Origin: Takakia lepidozioides
Lineage: Eukaryota > Streptophyta > Takakiopsida > Takakiales > Takakiaceae
Reading direction: 5' to 3'
Length of the DNA stretch: 64,000 bases
Assembly: GCA_030704615.1 (NCBI GenBank)
Contig: CM060731.1
Location: 49,563,241 to 49,627,240 of the forward strand
Made by a program: the position numbers and the translations under genes. Under the pieces are notes generated by a model. The model made no database searches. It saw only the letters and a program-made list of their open reading frames with translations, and was not told the DNA's origin. The stretch's first letter is position 1. Each line of letters starts with the position of its first letter. Below, piece by piece: positions 44,194 to 53,530 of this stretch.

Positions 44194-44889
44194 TTAATGT
44201 GACAATAACCAAAACTCTCTTTTGTAATATCTCTCGTATATGCCTGGGTTTCTTTCAAGCTTCAATGCACCCTTGGCTATACTTGAAGTCTCCGTTACCA
44301 TATAACCATATGGCAAACAAGTCTGAAAAGCTGTTCTTGGTGTGAGTTTGATCCACAAAATATCCTTTGGAATCCAATTCTTTACCAGTACAAGCTCTTC
44401 ATGCATATGAGTATAAACATTCACCTTTCTTTCTTCCCAGCCTTCAAACTCTACTCGTTTAATGGATAGCAATGCAATCACATAAACCAATGTTGGTAAC
44501 CAACGTGCTCTTCCTCTACAGGCTACCTGATAAATCTTTATCACTCCTTTCTCCAGACCCCATTCTGGATCAGCATCATGCACTCGTTTAAGAATATTTT
44601 CTTTACAACCGTCTGGCAATTCCAAGAACCTTTGAAAGAATTGTTTGGACAATCTTTCTTCCTTCGTTCCACAGGGAATTTGATTCACTTCAAATTCTTT
44701 AATGGTCCAACCACCATGATCCCACCAGATGCCTGTCACATCCGGTTGTTCATGTCCCAGGTCCCCAGTATGGTCGCCAAATGTCGCGCGGCTTTTACTC
44801 ACCCATCCCTTCGCTATCCGAGGCGGAAACTCCAAGATAGAAGAGTTGGAAATCTCTAAGTACTCAGCCCGCGCAGAACAATCAGTCAT
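44194..44889 (-). CDS. ORF0, element A, starting inside the LTR
   Basis: 231 codons. The first 36 lie in the end of the 5' LTR. The frame then passes through the primer-binding site (read as TFGDHTG) into the leader, and continues to 44194, 23 bases before gag. A central part is shared with element E (FFQRFLELP, DPEWGLEKGVIKIYQVACRG). Two hydrophobic stretches (LPTLVYVIALLSI; WLPTL) could be membrane-associated but are short. Element F has the same ORF with few differences, including the start in the LTR, so the frame is conserved. Function unknown. Confidence 0.7.
   Translation of the reverse strand: MTDCSARAEYLEISNSSILEFPPRIAKGWVSKSRATFGDHTGDLGHEQPDVTGIWWDHGGWTIKEFEVNQIPCGTKEERLSKQFFQRFLELPDGCKENILKRVHDADPEWGLEKGVIKIYQVACRGRARWLPTLVYVIALLSIKRVEFEGWEERKVNVYTHMHEELVLVKNWIPKDILWIKLTPRTAFQTCLPYGYMVTETSSIAKGALKLERNPGIYERYYKREFWLLSH
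44762..44779 (-). promoter_or_regulatory. Primer-binding site, element A
   Basis: On the minus strand TGGCGACCATACTGGGG, two or three bases after the LTR end. It is shared by elements E and (with one change) F. The cognate tRNA would end CCCCAGTATGGTCGCCA; I did not identify it. Confidence 0.8.
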
Positions 44890-45806
44890 GACCTACAGCT
44901 AGTGTATCATGGGGGTGTTTCCTATTTGTTTCCCTTTCCGCATTCATCTTAGCTACCTTACCATTGATAATTAAGTATCAGTTTGCTTCATCAATCTATC
45001 AGTTTCCTTCACTCTTTCATTCAATCCACAGCTTCACTCAGATCTCTCTATACAGTGTGATTGTATCGCATAAGTATCCGATTATGATTTATCAGGTATC
45101 AGGCCGAAGCCATTGTGTCTCTAATCTCCTCTACAATATCACTACAGCTTTGCATATAACAAGCATCTACTAATCCTCTTTCCTCCTTCACCGTGCTCTC
45201 CATCTTTTGCTTCCGATCTCCGCTCCAGCCTGACTAAGAAGTCCTCCTCCGAATAATGATCCCTTTCAATTCCCCGTTTTTCCCTTTATCTTCCTATCCG
45301 CAGTTCTAACCGTTTCCCTCACTAACCGTCGTCTGTGAACTAACATGTTCCCTTCGCAGGTGTTGTTCCCCACAGTCGTTCCCTGTCCTACTCTTCGTTC
45401 CCTATGATCGTGACAGCTGTGTCAAGCTGTGACTGGCTGTGTGAAACTGTGACGGGCTGTGACTGGCTGTGCGACTGTGTTTGGCTGTGTTGGCTGTGTG
45501 GGCTGTGACGACTGTGACGGGCTGTGTTGGCTGTGTGGGCTGTGACGACTGTGACGACTGTGACGGGCTGTGTGGGCTGTGTGGGTTGTGACGGGCTGTG
45601 TGGGCTGTGTGGGCTGTGACGACTGTGACGGGCTGTGTTGGCTGTGTGGGCTGTGACGACTGTGACGGGCTGTGTTGACTGTGTAACCCCCCTCTACAGT
45701 GCGCTGCTGTCACCCCTAAGGCTCCTGTTGGTCTCAGTCTGTGCAAAAATTAAGGGTACCCTACAGATCCCGTATAAGTGTCTAAGTCCCCTACAGTCCT
45801 CTAACA
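44782..45806 (-). mobile_element. Element A, 5' LTR
   Basis: 1025 bp, 37 bp longer than the 3' LTR because of the CTGTG minisatellite. Starts (minus strand) TGTTAGAGG, ends GCGCGACA. Confidence 0.95.
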
Positions 45807-48438
45807 ACTGTTCCAGCATTTGGAAGGCCCGCCTATGGACGATTACCACGAGTTCAGGCAAGGACATGAAGCAGAGATTGAGGAGTGGAGGATGTATTGG
45901 TCACCTGACTACGTCTCCATTACTCGAGGCACGACGCGACCAGTAGCTGCATCAGTACTAATAGCTCCCACTGCCAGCACTAGTAGTGGAGCAAGTAGTG
46001 CAGGTACTTCTGTAGGTGGTACCAGTTCAAAAGGTGCTACTACTCCTCCTGCCACGACTACAACACATGTGCCTAGATTCAACCCGGTGGTGGAGTTCTT
46101 CCAGGAGTTGCGGAGGAACTACCAAGGTGTACGGACAGAGAAGCTGCGAAGTTTGCAAGACTTCCAGCGCAAACCCAGTGAGAGCCTGCGAGAGGCGTAC
46201 ACTCGTATGAGGCGCTTGATAAGTGTGACCCAAGGGGTTACTGAAGCTCAGGCAATCCAGTTTTGGTATGGAATTCTGGACAAGGAGCTCAAGAGAAGGG
46301 TGCGAGATGCAACCTTGTTACAAGCAGCCCAACCCACATTAGCAGATGTGTTTCTGCTGGCTGAGCGGATTGAGCTCAACATGGTGGAGGAGCGAGTTGT
46401 TACAATTGGATTTGGCAAGGACATGCCTGCACGGGGCACAACTGTCAGCCCACAGGCACAAGGGACTGCCCAACAGCGTGGTCAGGGGGGCAAGGTTGCC
46501 CAGCCCAAGTTCCATGGAGCTTACAGGGGACCTCAGGTGCAGAGGCCCATGGCATCTTTTGCAGGCCAACAGCAACCAGGGGTGATATGTTGGACATGTG
46601 GAGGACCCCATGTCAAAAGAGATTGCCCAGAGAATGGCAGAAGGCCGGCACAAGCACAGCCTGCACAGTTGCAGTGTGGGCATTGTGGCAAGTATGGGCA
46701 TGTAGATGCCCAGTGTTATGACTTGCATCCTGAGTTGCGCCCAGGCCAGTTCCAAGGGAACAATGGTGGCCGGGGGCGAGGTGGACCAGCCCAAAGAGGA
46801 CGAGGTGGTCGGGCACGAGGTGCAGGCCAAGGGCAAGCTCCACATGGCCAAGGACGCGGAGGTCAGGGTGTTGACCAAGGCATGGCCAATCGGCTTCAGC
46901 AGCTAGAGCAGAGGCTCGCTGCCATGGCTATAGCTCAGGCGGTACCGGCTCCCAGGTGGGATGGTCCACCTCCTGCTCCTGAGGGAGGAGATATGGGAGG
47001 CATGGGATTCATGTGCGGAGCAGCACTACCACTAGAGCAGGTGGAGTCTGCTGCAGCCGTGACTCGAGGAGCAGCACGAGTTCCTGAGCCACGAGGTGCA
47101 GAGGTGGAGTTGGATCCACAACGTGGGGAGGCAAGCCGTCAGGCGAGGCTGCCTCAGTCATTCACCTTGGCGGAGACAGTGTCAACACCATCCATGGCAC
47201 CTAGTTCTCGCCCGACTGTTACCGAGGCGGAGGTTACTATGCCATTGGGGAGAGCTACACGTGCAGCACTGACACCTGCTACCAAGGCTAGTGCAGCCGG
47301 TGTGTTATTGGGGGCAGCCACCTCTGTGTGTCAAGCCCCACTGTTCTCGGCAACCATGATTGCGACGCCGGGGGTGAGACCAGCTGCAGTGTTCAGACTA
47401 GCAGCAACTCTCTGTGAGAGTGGGGAGGTCACTTCATCTTCTGCGGAGTTAGTGGAAGGTATAGTGGCAGAGGGATCCTCGGATTTGAGGGTCAAGACTC
47501 CCACGGCTGCGCCATGGCAAGTTGCAGCTGCCAGGTTGACGGAGCTGCCAGCTAGGCCAGCCATTGAGCGCGCCATGGTGACACCTGGAGTTGTCTTGTT
47601 AGACAACCAGGGAGGCATTTTCACTTTGAGTGGACCGGCAGGCAAGAAGTACCGGCCACTGCGGGTCTTGTTGGACTCAGGAGCTCAGCCACTGATGTTG
47701 GGCAGAGCTGCTATTGCAGGTTTGGGCCTCATGGAGGCGGATATGGAGCCTTGTCCTTTCCAGTTACAGACATCTCTGGGAAGATCAGAGCAGGCTCGCG
47801 GCATGACACGGCACCAGTTGGCTATTAGACTGCAGCCAGATCATCCTGTAGATGGCTCAGTGATGCGAGCCAAGGCCATTGTGACAGACGCGGTCTCTTA
47901 CGATGTCCTCGTTGGTGGGGCAGTATTATACCCCATGGGCTTCACCCTGGATTTCTGGGAGGAGTCAGCATCCTACAGGCCTGGATGGCAGTCAGGGGAT
48001 GGTCGCCGTGCACAGCTCCCTGTGACATTCATTGGGGGTATTGCAGCTGCCCAGCGGGGCAAGATGCCAACACTAGCCGCCTTCACAGCTGCAGTTAGTT
48101 GGCCTGGAGAGTTGCTGGAAGGCAATGCCCATGCAGAGGATGTGCCACCTCCAGCAGAGCAGGATGACATGCATGGTACGGCGGAGTTGCCTGCCATGGT
48201 TGCTCACACTCCGTTGTGGGGTACGAGCAAGGATTTGCAGCAAGCTGCTGATGGACGGGTGCAACAAGCTTGGGTAGAAGCTTTTGTACCGTCAGGAGAG
48301 GAGGAGAGTGCGGTGATTGCACCAGGGACACCACACCTCTTGTGTGGCAGCGGCCGGATGAAGGCATTTGCCTTCTGGACTTGTTTGGCGGGATCAGCAC
48401 CGGATTGGCTGCTGTGCTACAGGCAGGTGTGCGGGTAA
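45807..48438 (+). CDS. Gag (3' part) and protease, element B
   Basis: Continues the gag frame cut at 32852. Gag core residues: YHEFRQGHEAEIEEWRMYW, FNPVVEFFQELRRNY, LRSLQDFQRKPSESLREAYT. Two CCHC knuckles (CWTCGGPHVKRDC; CGHCGKYGHVDAQC) are followed by Gly/Arg-rich and long Ala-rich linkers. Protease is at about residues 605-720, with catalytic Asp in LRVLLDSGAQPLMLG. The frame runs on to 48438 and overlaps the methyltransferase frame by 169 bp. The latter is in the -1 frame, as with ribosomal frameshifting. Confidence 0.9.
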
Positions 48439-49613
48439 GGCGTTACCTGTATGTGGAGAGGGATGAGACTGCACGACGCGTCTCACTGCGCCATGTGGTT
48501 CAGTTGGTACAGCAGTACCCTGATTTGTTGCCTGTGTCTGCAGTTCGTGGATACCAACAAGCCTTGCCAGCAGACATTTCCTTGTTGGGGGCGCAAGATT
48601 TGCAGCAGGTTGGCTCCATTGATCTGATAGTGGCAGGTTGGCCCTGCCAAGGGCATTCATCAGCCAGGCATGGCAATGGATTGCGAGACTCGAGGACGGG
48701 TCTGTTTTGGGAGATGGTGCGGATTTTGCGCTGCTTGCAGCTTCATCAAGCTGTATCTCCAGCATACATCTTGGAGAATGTACCACTGATGGGTGATTCT
48801 CGGGCCAGGGTGATGGCCAGTGTGCATCAAGTCCGGTCGTGGCTTGGGTCAGTAGTATTGCTGGATGCAGCTGCAGTGGGGTCACGGGCTCATCGTCCAC
48901 GACTATGGTGGACTAACTTGATGCCACCCGCACTGCTCAAGCGTGCATTTGATGGGGTGCAGCGGCCAGCACACCTCACCGTGGATGGCATTTTGGACAC
49001 AGGAAGGCAGTCTCAACGTGTGAGACACGATGACCGTTCGCCTTTGGCAGTGGTCAACAGGGTGGGTCAACCACGAGCAGCATTACCTACACTGCTCAGC
49101 TTCCCAGGATCCCATGCTTTTCGGGATGGTGGACCTGGCCTCCTGTGGGATGCTCAGTTGCAGCAGTTAGTGGAGCCTAATGCCGACGAGCGAGAGCGGG
49201 CTATGGGGTTTTCCACTGGGACCACGGCGGTGCCTTCTCTTTCTGAGGCATCACGTCGTCAGGTGTTGGGGCAAGCAATGGATCTCAATTGCTTGACCTG
49301 GATTGTCAGCTTGGCTATGGCTGAGCAACGTAGAGTGCGGAGTGCACTTCCCTTGACGGTCTCTCTGCCTACCGAGACGGTACAGGCAGCGAGTGGGGGC
49401 GAGCCGGTGAGGACCACGAGGTGTAGACATCCATGGCACACGTGGGAGGTGCTCGAGGTTCAGAGGGAGTTGGCAGCGAAGGCAGCTGTGATGGATGAGG
49501 TTGGGGATTCTTCTCGGGATGAGGAGGTTCTCAATGATGAGATGATGGGGCAGGATGAGGCCTTGTCATTGACTGAGCAAGAAGGGGGTACTGCTCAAGA
49601 GGTTGCAGCATAG
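48270..49613 (+). CDS. C5 DNA cytosine methyltransferase (DNMT3-like), element B
   Basis: Transfers a methyl group from SAM to cytosine C5 in DNA. All signature motifs are visible in the 447-codon frame: motif I LLDLFGGISTGLAAVL (36-50), motif IV catalytic Cys in AGWPCQGHS (122-130), motif VI YILENVP (167-172), motif VIII RAHRPRLWW (206-214), and motifs IX-X with ERERAMGFSTG and LGQAMDLN (307-340). Spacing and GISTG/RxR style resemble DNMT3 more than DNMT1. There is little target-recognition sequence between VIII and IX (about 90 residues). It sits between protease and RT, is not interrupted by stops, and is reached from gag-protease by a -1 shift. Charophyte and dinoflagellate retrotransposons are known to carry such enzymes. 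Confidence 0.93.
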   Translation: MGRSFCTVRRGGECGDCTRDTTPLVWQRPDEGICLLDLFGGISTGLAAVLQAGVRVRRYLYVERDETARRVSLRHVVQLVQQYPDLLPVSAVRGYQQALPADISLLGAQDLQQVGSIDLIVAGWPCQGHSSARHGNGLRDSRTGLFWEMVRILRCLQLHQAVSPAYILENVPLMGDSRARVMASVHQVRSWLGSVVLLDAAAVGSRAHRPRLWWTNLMPPALLKRAFDGVQRPAHLTVDGILDTGRQSQRVRHDDRSPLAVVNRVGQPRAALPTLLSFPGSHAFRDGGPGLLWDAQLQQLVEPNADERERAMGFSTGTTAVPSLSEASRRQVLGQAMDLNCLTWIVSLAMAEQRRVRSALPLTVSLPTETVQAASGGEPVRTTRCRHPWHTWEVLEVQRELAAKAAVMDEVGDSSRDEEVLNDEMMGQDEALSLTEQEGGTAQEVAA

Positions 49614-49771
49614 CAACCACGGGACGCGTCCTCTACCTCTAAGCCCACTGGACTTAAGGTTGCAGTTACGGAGGACAATTGGGAGCCTGACATTGGACCC
49701 ATTGTCACCGGAGGAGAGAGACGACGTATACGGCGGTCCTGAGGTCTTATAGGAATTGCTTTGCCTTCAGT

Positions 49772-50551
49772 TTGAAGGACTTGGGAGCACTGAAGGGTCA
49801 AGAGATCCGTATTGAGTTGGCCACTGACACGCCAATCTTTCGGAGACCCTATAGATACAGTGACATGGAGAGGTCTTTGATTCAGATGAGGACTCAAGAT
49901 CTCTGGGAGGCAGGTTTGGTGGAGCTCTCTGGTGGAGAGTATGCTTCAGCCACAGTGATGCCAGCTAAGAAGGATGTCTATGGCAATTGGACGGAGAGAC
50001 GTATGTGCGGCGATTACCGGCCTGTAAATCGTCAGACCAAGTCCGATAGGTATGCCATGCCAACACCAGAGGAGATCTTTGATGCCATTGGGCATTCCAA
50101 GGTCTTTAGCACGTTGGATTTACGATCCGGATATCACCAGTTGCCGATCAAGGAGGCGGATAAGCAAAAGACGGCATTCTGGGGGATCAATGAGCACGGG
50201 AAGGATTGCCTATACCAGTGGCGGTTCTTACCATTTGGGCTTAAAAACGCTCCCGCTGAGTTTCAAAGAGTCATGGACATGATTCTAGCAGGGGTGGAGT
50301 TTTCTCGGTGCTACATAGATGACATCATCATCTTTAGTGCTACGGTGGAGGAGCATGAGAGACACCTTCAGGGGGTATTTGAGCACTTGAGGACGCACGG
50401 ATTGAAGTTACATCCGGGCAAGTGCAAGTTTTTCCACAACCAGATTGAGTATCTGGGTCACATGATATATCCTGGAGGATTGGGGGTACAGCAGACTAAG
50501 GTAGAGTCCATTGCACAGGTTCCACGCCCCACGGATGTGAGCCGAGTTTGA
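49772..50551 (+). CDS. Reverse transcriptase, element B
   Basis: RT fingers and palm: FRRPYRYSDMERSLIQ, MPAKKDVYGNWTERRMCGDY, FSTLDLRSGYHQLPI, LPFGLKNAPAEFQRVMD and active site CYIDDIIIFS, then FFHNQIEYLGHMI. The actual coding start is earlier (the frame reads SYRNCFAFSLKDLG just before the ATG). The frame ends at TGA 50549-50551, in SRV-stop-AFMGLANYY, and continues in the same frame in the next entry. A CGA to TGA change at a CpG would explain it. Confidence 0.93.
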   Translation: MKDLGALKGQEIRIELATDTPIFRRPYRYSDMERSLIQMRTQDLWEAGLVELSGGEYASATVMPAKKDVYGNWTERRMCGDYRPVNRQTKSDRYAMPTPEEIFDAIGHSKVFSTLDLRSGYHQLPIKEADKQKTAFWGINEHGKDCLYQWRFLPFGLKNAPAEFQRVMDMILAGVEFSRCYIDDIIIFSATVEEHERHLQGVFEHLRTHGLKLHPGKCKFFHNQIEYLGHMIYPGGLGVQQTKVESIAQVPRPTDVSRV

Positions 50552-50557
50552 GCTTTC

Positions 50558-51940
50558 ATGGGGTTAGCAAACTATTACAGACGGTTTGTTAAGGGATTCA
50601 GTGCCATTGCAAAGGCTCTAACCAAGCTGACCAAGGTGGACCAGGAGTGGCAGTGGGAAGATGAGCAAGAACAAGCTTTTCAAGAGCTCAAGGCGAGGTT
50701 GACCTCGGCGCCCATCTTGAGACGACCTATCAGGGGGCGTCCTTTTCAGCTGCATACAGATTGGAGCATGCTGGGGCTTGGAGCGGTGCTCACACAGGTG
50801 GATGATGAGGGAAGAGAGTTCGTAGTGGCTTATGCTAGCCGCTCGAACAATGCTGCAGAGTCTAAGTATAGCTCATATGAGGGAGAATGCTTAGCTGCAG
50901 TGTGGGCCATGGCACACTTCAGGTGCTATCTATATGGCAATCTCTTCACCCTTGTCACGGATCACCAACCACTCAAGTGGTTGATGGAGTCAGACAAGCT
51001 TACGGGGAAGCTTGCACGGTGGGCACTCATCCTTCAAGAGTATGACTTCCAGGTGGTGCATCGACCGGGTTTGGTCAATCGAAATGCAGATGGGTTGAGT
51101 CGCAATCCATGCACGAGCCAGCAGGATGACACTGGAGCTCGGTGGCATGGTGAGACGGACGAGGAGATGGTGCCCGGATGGCATGCATCTGCATTTCTGT
51201 GTATCTTGGCAGCGGAAGGCCAGGTTGGACCTACAACAGGGATGGCTGTAGATCAAGTGTCTGAGGACCCTGAGGCCAGCAATGAGCAAGGTGGCGCCAA
51301 AGATATACATGAGGATTCAGTTGTGTTGGACTACCTCCGCAGTGGAGACACGGCAGCCACTATGACTGCCAAGGAGAGGGATCGGATCCTACAACGAGCC
51401 AAGAGGTTCAGGTGGGAGGGGACACACCTGCTCCGAGTGTGGGAGGATGGTCGAGTGAGGATTGTGCCTCACCCAACACAACGGGCACGGTTAGTGCGGC
51501 ATGCCCATGAGGAGTTGGGGCATTTTGGGGTGCGACGCACTCATAGTCTACTGCAGGGGCAGTATTGGTGGCGTGGTATGCACACAGAGGTGCAACAATT
51601 TGTGGCTAGGTGCATGGTGTGTGACAGGGTGCATGCTTCATTCAACGCCCCTACTCCACAATTGCACCCTCTTCCGATCATGGGATTGGGCTACAGGTGG
51701 AGTCTTGACTTCGCAGGGCCGTTGCCACTGACCATGCGCCACAACAAGTACGTGTTGGTGATGGTGGAGCACTTCTCCAAGTGGATTGAATTGGTTCCAT
51801 TGCCTGATAAGGCTAGTGAGGGAGCTGTGTATGCATTCCTGGATTGTGTGCTTAGCCGATTCGGTGCTCCAGCTGAGGTACTCACGGACCAAGGGAGAGA
51901 GTTCTTGGGGAGTTTCAGGCTTTGTGTGACAAGGCCTTGA
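50558..51940 (+). CDS. RT end, RNase H and integrase N-terminus and core, element B
   Basis: In order: connection MGLANYYRRFVKGF; RNase H with LHTDWSMLGLGAVL, AYASRSNNAAESKYSSYEGE, VTDHQPLKWL and RNADGLSR; integrase zinc finger (HAHEELGHFGVRRTH, CMVCDRVH); catalytic core with Asp in WSLDFAGPL and Asp in LTDQGREFLGSF. The frame ends at 51940, with the third catalytic residue in the next frame. A one-base loss near 51920 would account for this. Confidence 0.92.
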   Translation: MGLANYYRRFVKGFSAIAKALTKLTKVDQEWQWEDEQEQAFQELKARLTSAPILRRPIRGRPFQLHTDWSMLGLGAVLTQVDDEGREFVVAYASRSNNAAESKYSSYEGECLAAVWAMAHFRCYLYGNLFTLVTDHQPLKWLMESDKLTGKLARWALILQEYDFQVVHRPGLVNRNADGLSRNPCTSQQDDTGARWHGETDEEMVPGWHASAFLCILAAEGQVGPTTGMAVDQVSEDPEASNEQGGAKDIHEDSVVLDYLRSGDTAATMTAKERDRILQRAKRFRWEGTHLLRVWEDGRVRIVPHPTQRARLVRHAHEELGHFGVRRTHSLLQGQYWWRGMHTEVQQFVARCMVCDRVHASFNAPTPQLHPLPIMGLGYRWSLDFAGPLPLTMRHNKYVLVMVEHFSKWIELVPLPDKASEGAVYAFLDCVLSRFGAPAEVLTDQGREFLGSFRLCVTRP

Positions 51941-52746
51941 TAGACCACCGCACCACTTCTCGGGATCATCCTGAAGCCGATGGCTTGGCAGAGAGAGTTG
52001 TTCAGATAGTAAAGAGGGGTTTGCGCAAGTATGGCTTGCAGAAGGGACACCTAGGAGATTGGGACCTTCAGTTACCCTGGTTAGCCATGGGCTACAGGTT
52101 CAGCAAGCAAGCATCACTTGCCTCCTTCTCACCATACTTTCTTCTCTTTGGCCGAGAGCCGGATTTGCCTACATCCATTCGCAGAGAAGCTGCTACAGTT
52201 CTTAACCTTGACGATCCGGACGTGTGGGCACGTGCATGTGAGCAGCGTGCAGAGTTGTTCAAGAGAGTCATGCCCATGGCTTTCGAGAACCTTGCCATTG
52301 CACAACACCGTGATACGTTGAGGTATGCTACCATACGTGGTGGGGGCTATCGTCCTGGGGTTCGGAGATTCAACCCTGGTGACTATGTCTATCTGCAGCA
52401 GACTGCTCCTACGACCCTGGATGTGACTGCAGGACGTGTTATTTTGAGGGTTCGAGAGGTCTTGCCCTCAGGCGTCTTGGTCTTGGAGGGTCGGGATGGC
52501 ATAACTTGGAAGGACCATGTGCGTAATTGTGCGCCATGTCACCTTCCAAATGTTGATGGCAGGATTGACCCAAACCTAGTAGTGGTATCTGCAGGTTTGA
52601 GGTGCATGTTGTGTGGGTCTGCTAAAGGGGCAGCCACCATGCTGGTGTGCGATCGATGCTCTAGAGGTTGGCATATGGGATGCTTGACTCCACCTCTTGA
52701 GATGGTTCCGGATGGGGATTGGTTATGTCCACATTGCATTGGATAG
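51922..52746 (+). CDS. Integrase C-terminus with PHD finger, element B
   Basis: Begins at the third catalytic motif (HPEADGLAERVVQIVKRG, Glu at about residue 25), then SFSPYFLLFGREPDLP and the integrase C-terminal domain (GDYVYLQQ, ILRVREVLPSGVLVLEG). The last 50 residues form a complete C4HC3 PHD finger: CMLCG, CDRCSRGWHMGC, then PDGDWLCPHC, ending at the stop. PHD fingers read histone H3 tails. Here it takes the place that a chromodomain has in chromoviruses such as element C, so it probably directs integration. The frame differs from the preceding one by a single base. Confidence 0.9.
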   Translation: MCDKALIDHRTTSRDHPEADGLAERVVQIVKRGLRKYGLQKGHLGDWDLQLPWLAMGYRFSKQASLASFSPYFLLFGREPDLPTSIRREAATVLNLDDPDVWARACEQRAELFKRVMPMAFENLAIAQHRDTLRYATIRGGGYRPGVRRFNPGDYVYLQQTAPTTLDVTAGRVILRVREVLPSGVLVLEGRDGITWKDHVRNCAPCHLPNVDGRIDPNLVVVSAGLRCMLCGSAKGAATMLVCDRCSRGWHMGCLTPPLEMVPDGDWLCPHCIG

Positions 52747-53006
52747 TGGGAGTGGATACAACCATGGAAGGCTAACAAGAAACGCAAGGCCCAGCTACTA
52801 GGAGACCTTGAACACACGAGGTCCTGGCTCAAGTTCACAGATTGCAAGATGGCGACTAACGATGGGGCTACTCTTGTACCCGACCTCTTGGTCTATAGAG
52901 TTTGAGTACAATAGGGACAGTGATAGAGGACTTAGTACGGCTGTGGCTATTACATCTTGTAGCTATCTGGAGGTAGAGGGACCTATCCACCAGCTAAGGG
53001 GGCGAT
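52747..53006 (+). promoter_or_regulatory. 3' untranslated region and polypurine tract, element B
   Basis: No gene. Ends with AAGGGGGCGAT (about 52995-53006), a polypurine tract placed directly before TGTGGCAGAC at 53007, which supports 53007 as the true LTR start. Confidence 0.6.
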
Positions 53007-53444
53007 TGTGGCAGACTACTTTATTGTGCATATATGTGTGGTGTGGTTTGGACAGCGATGTAGTTGTGTAGCGATATGTATGCGCACGACAGCTGTCAAG
53101 TTAAATAAGCACAGTGTGAAAACAGCTAGAATAAAACTAGTTATTTGTATTTAACACTTGGATTTAGGTCAAGTGTTAAATCAGGTGTCAAGTTTAGTTT
53201 GACACCTGGTCCGTCTTATCTTCACGAGAGCGGCAGTCGCGCGGCTCATCTTTCTCGAGTTGAGCCTGCGCGACCGAGCTCCTGCATGCGTTTAGATCTG
53301 AGTGTACTCATGATGGGAGTGTAGGTTGTTGTGGGGTGGAGTCCCCATAGCTTGGGGTGTCCCTGGCTCGACTACTATTATAAAGAGTGATAGCGATGGA
53401 TTTCATATGTTTTGTGTCAACAGTGTCTCTATGCTTGTTTATCA
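53007..53444 (+). mobile_element. Element B, right LTR (438 bp)
   Basis: Starts TGTGGCAGAC after the polypurine tract and ends GTTTATCA. It contains at 53087-53096 the perfect palindrome GACAGCTGTC. The stretch after this palindrome equals the left LTR copy. Confidence 0.65.
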
Positions 53445-53530
53445 TTGTGGCAGACTACTTTATTGTGCATATATGTGTGGTGTGGTTTGGACAGCGATGT
53501 AGTTGTGTAGCAATATGTATGCGCACGACA
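53444..53530 (+). repeat. 87-bp direct repeat of the LTR start
   Basis: Second copy of 53005-53091 with one or two differences (GCG to GCA), directly after the LTR and directly before the target duplication. It ends at GCGCACGACA, that is, in the middle of the palindrome GACAGCTGTC. Confidence 0.85.

Larger units (their letters stand above)
32853..45806 (-). mobile_element. Element A: Gypsy element, minus strand, complete
   Basis: A 12.95-kb element with two LTRs (32853-33840 and 44782-45806) and 5-bp duplication ACTGT (32848-32852; 45807-45811). Order in its own direction: LTR, PBS, ORF0, gag, protease-RT, RNase H, integrase, extra ORF, polypurine tract, LTR. Coding frames contain a few stops and shifts in gag and RT, but integrase and the extra ORF are open. 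It belongs to the same family as element F. Confidence 0.95.
28430..53530 (+). mobile_element. Element B: Gypsy element with DNMT and PHD finger
   Basis: Inserted in the RT of element C with duplication ACCT or ACCTT (28426-28430; 53531-53535). Gene order: ORF1, gag, protease, DNA cytosine methyltransferase, RT, RNase H, integrase, PHD finger. Element A interrupts gag at 32852/45807. Its ends are unusual: the left LTR lacks 87 bp that occur twice on the right (see the LTR entries). Confidence 0.9.
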
